This document shows positions 63,445 through 64,000 of a stretch of DNA of 64,000 bases, piece by piece (positions within the stretch are counted from its first letter, which is position 1; each line of letters starts with the position of its first letter). The stretch is from assembly GCF_000332975.1 (NCBI RefSeq), contig NZ_BANR01000010.1, positions 124,001 through 188,000 of the forward strand, in the 5' to 3' direction. Under the pieces are notes generated by a model. That model was not told the origin of the DNA. It ran no database searches and worked only from the letters and a program-made list of their open reading frames with translations. The position numbers were made by a program, and so were the translations under genes. The stretch is from Gordonia aichiensis NBRC 108223 (lineage in GTDB: Bacteria; Actinomycetota; Actinomycetes; Mycobacteriales; Mycobacteriaceae).

Positions 63445-64000
63445 ATGCCGAATCCGCACTCAATGGATTCACAAGCACGCGGACTCACTGCCTTCCTACG
63501 AAATCTCCGGGCAACCGACATGGACGGGTTTGCCTCCACGGCAGTGGCGTCGGCATGCACCGACCTCGGATTCTCCAAGGCGATGTTCTCGTGGGTCGAT
63601 GGGCCCACGTGGCGACCCGAGTCAGTGTTCATCTCGCCAGTTCTCGACACCGGGTTCGACGACCTCATCGACGCCGTGGACGGATCTGCGGTACCGCTGT
63701 TCAGGGCACCTCGAGAGGCCGACCTGGTGCGCTACCGTAGACCGTTCATTCTCGGCAAGAAGGACTATCGACACTCCTATCGCCCTCTCATCGACCTGTC
63801 CGATCCGGCCGCATATGCGGCGGCACCTATCGTGGCCTTTGGACGGACAGTCGCGATCCTGCACGTCGACCATCATGCCGACGGTATCGCGCCGGTTGAC
63901 CTGACCCTACTGAGCCGAAGCGCCAAGCTGTGCGGCCTGAGCTACTCGATACTCGAGCGCCGAGAGCGACTGCGTCGGCAACGTGCCGCAGTGTGTACGA
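63445..64000 (+). CDS. GAF-domain regulator, 3' end outside window
   Basis: ATG at 63445 opens a frame of 185 codons that runs off the window. The visible part is GAF-like: TDLGFSKAMFSWVDG, then YAAAPIVAFGRTVAILHVD and SYSILERRERLRRQ, matching the sensor part of the GAF-LuxR gene at 35743 (AAPIVSNGRVIGILHAD). A LuxR HTH is expected beyond 64000 but not seen. It follows the aldehyde dehydrogenase by 67 bp, repeating the pairing of such regulators with a ligase/aldehyde dehydrogenase set. Confidence 0.75.
   Translation, partial: MPNPHSMDSQARGLTAFLRNLRATDMDGFASTAVASACTDLGFSKAMFSWVDGPTWRPESVFISPVLDTGFDDLIDAVDGSAVPLFRAPREADLVRYRRPFILGKKDYRHSYRPLIDLSDPAAYAAAPIVAFGRTVAILHVDHHADGIAPVDLTLLSRSAKLCGLSYSILERRERLRRQRAAVCT

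Noticed and set aside
1..64000. Insertion sequences, tRNA genes, CRISPR arrays, phage genes
   Set aside because: I looked for transposase-like frames, terminal inverted repeats, tRNA-like cloverleafs and regularly spaced repeats and found none.

Overview
The window looks like chromosomal DNA of a mycolic-acid actinomycete (Rhodococcus, Gordonia or Mycolicibacterium type). The evidence is a complete mce operon (two YrbE permeases, MceA-F, two Mce-associated proteins), GC-rich coding with C-ending codons, many GTG starts, possible leaderless starts, and a dense set of fatty-acid-like CoA enzymes. The genus is not proven. I see no tRNA, rRNA, IS element, phage gene or CRISPR array.

Layout. 1-1.3 kb: end of an SMP-30 lactonase and a GntR/FCD regulator. 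1.4-7.7 kb (+): acyl-CoA dehydrogenases, SDRs, a family III CoA-transferase and a BadI/MenB-like ring hydrolase. 12.4-7.8 kb (-): three crotonase-fold enzymes, an APH-like kinase-fold protein and an AttH-like protein, divergent from a second GntR/FCD regulator (12.6 kb). 20.5-13.4 kb (-): a seven-gene operon with acyl-CoA dehydrogenase, SDR, thiolase, CoA-transferase/hydrolase, BadH-like dehydrogenase, BadI/MenB-like hydrolase and a luciferase-like oxidoreductase. 20.8-30.7 kb (+): the mce operon, divergent from it. 30.7-35.5 kb (-): acyl-CoA ligase, a frameshifted aldehyde dehydrogenase and a zinc alcohol dehydrogenase. 35.7-38.0 kb (+): two GAF-LuxR regulators, the first broken by an in-frame TAG. 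38.0-42.7 kb: ferredoxin, ferredoxin reductase, an MceG ATPase, a second ferredoxin and a CYP108-like P450. 42.9-48.1 kb: a FadE26/FadE27-like dehydrogenase pair, an acyl-CoA synthetase and a MaoC pair. 48.1-52.4 kb (-): reductase, hotdog thioesterase, a membrane protein, orphan cytochrome-oxidase subunits III and IV, and a SnoaL-like protein. 52.8-58.1 kb (-): two ligases, an AliB-like dehydrogenase and a Nudix hydrolase. 58.1-64 kb: crotonase, PaaX-type regulator, a second ligase/aldehyde dehydrogenase set and a third GAF regulator running off the end.

How it may work together. The P450, its two [2Fe-2S] ferredoxins and reductase, the alcohol dehydrogenase and the aldehyde dehydrogenase are the parts list of the Pseudomonas terp (alpha-terpineol) system. 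The ligases and the AliB-, BadK-, BadH- and BadI-like enzymes are the parts list of cyclohexanecarboxyl-CoA ring opening. Together they suggest oxidation of a ring methyl to a carboxylate, CoA activation, ring beta-oxidation and hydrolytic ring cleavage, as drawn for p-menthane monoterpenes (perillyl-CoA to 3-isopropenylpimelyl-CoA). The mce operon and local MceG would supply ATP-driven uptake. This is inference; a different alicyclic or terpenoid substrate is possible.

Regulation. Eight FadR-like sites (core GGT-N3-ACC, one degenerate) lie in promoter regions from 4.7 to 61.8 kb. A second motif built from GGGGTG/CACCCC half-sites occurs only in the intergenic regions at 20.6, 35.6, 39.7 and 42.8 kb, which serve the mce operon, alcohol dehydrogenase, GAF-LuxR genes, ferredoxin reductase/mceG and P450. 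It may mark the GAF-LuxR regulon.
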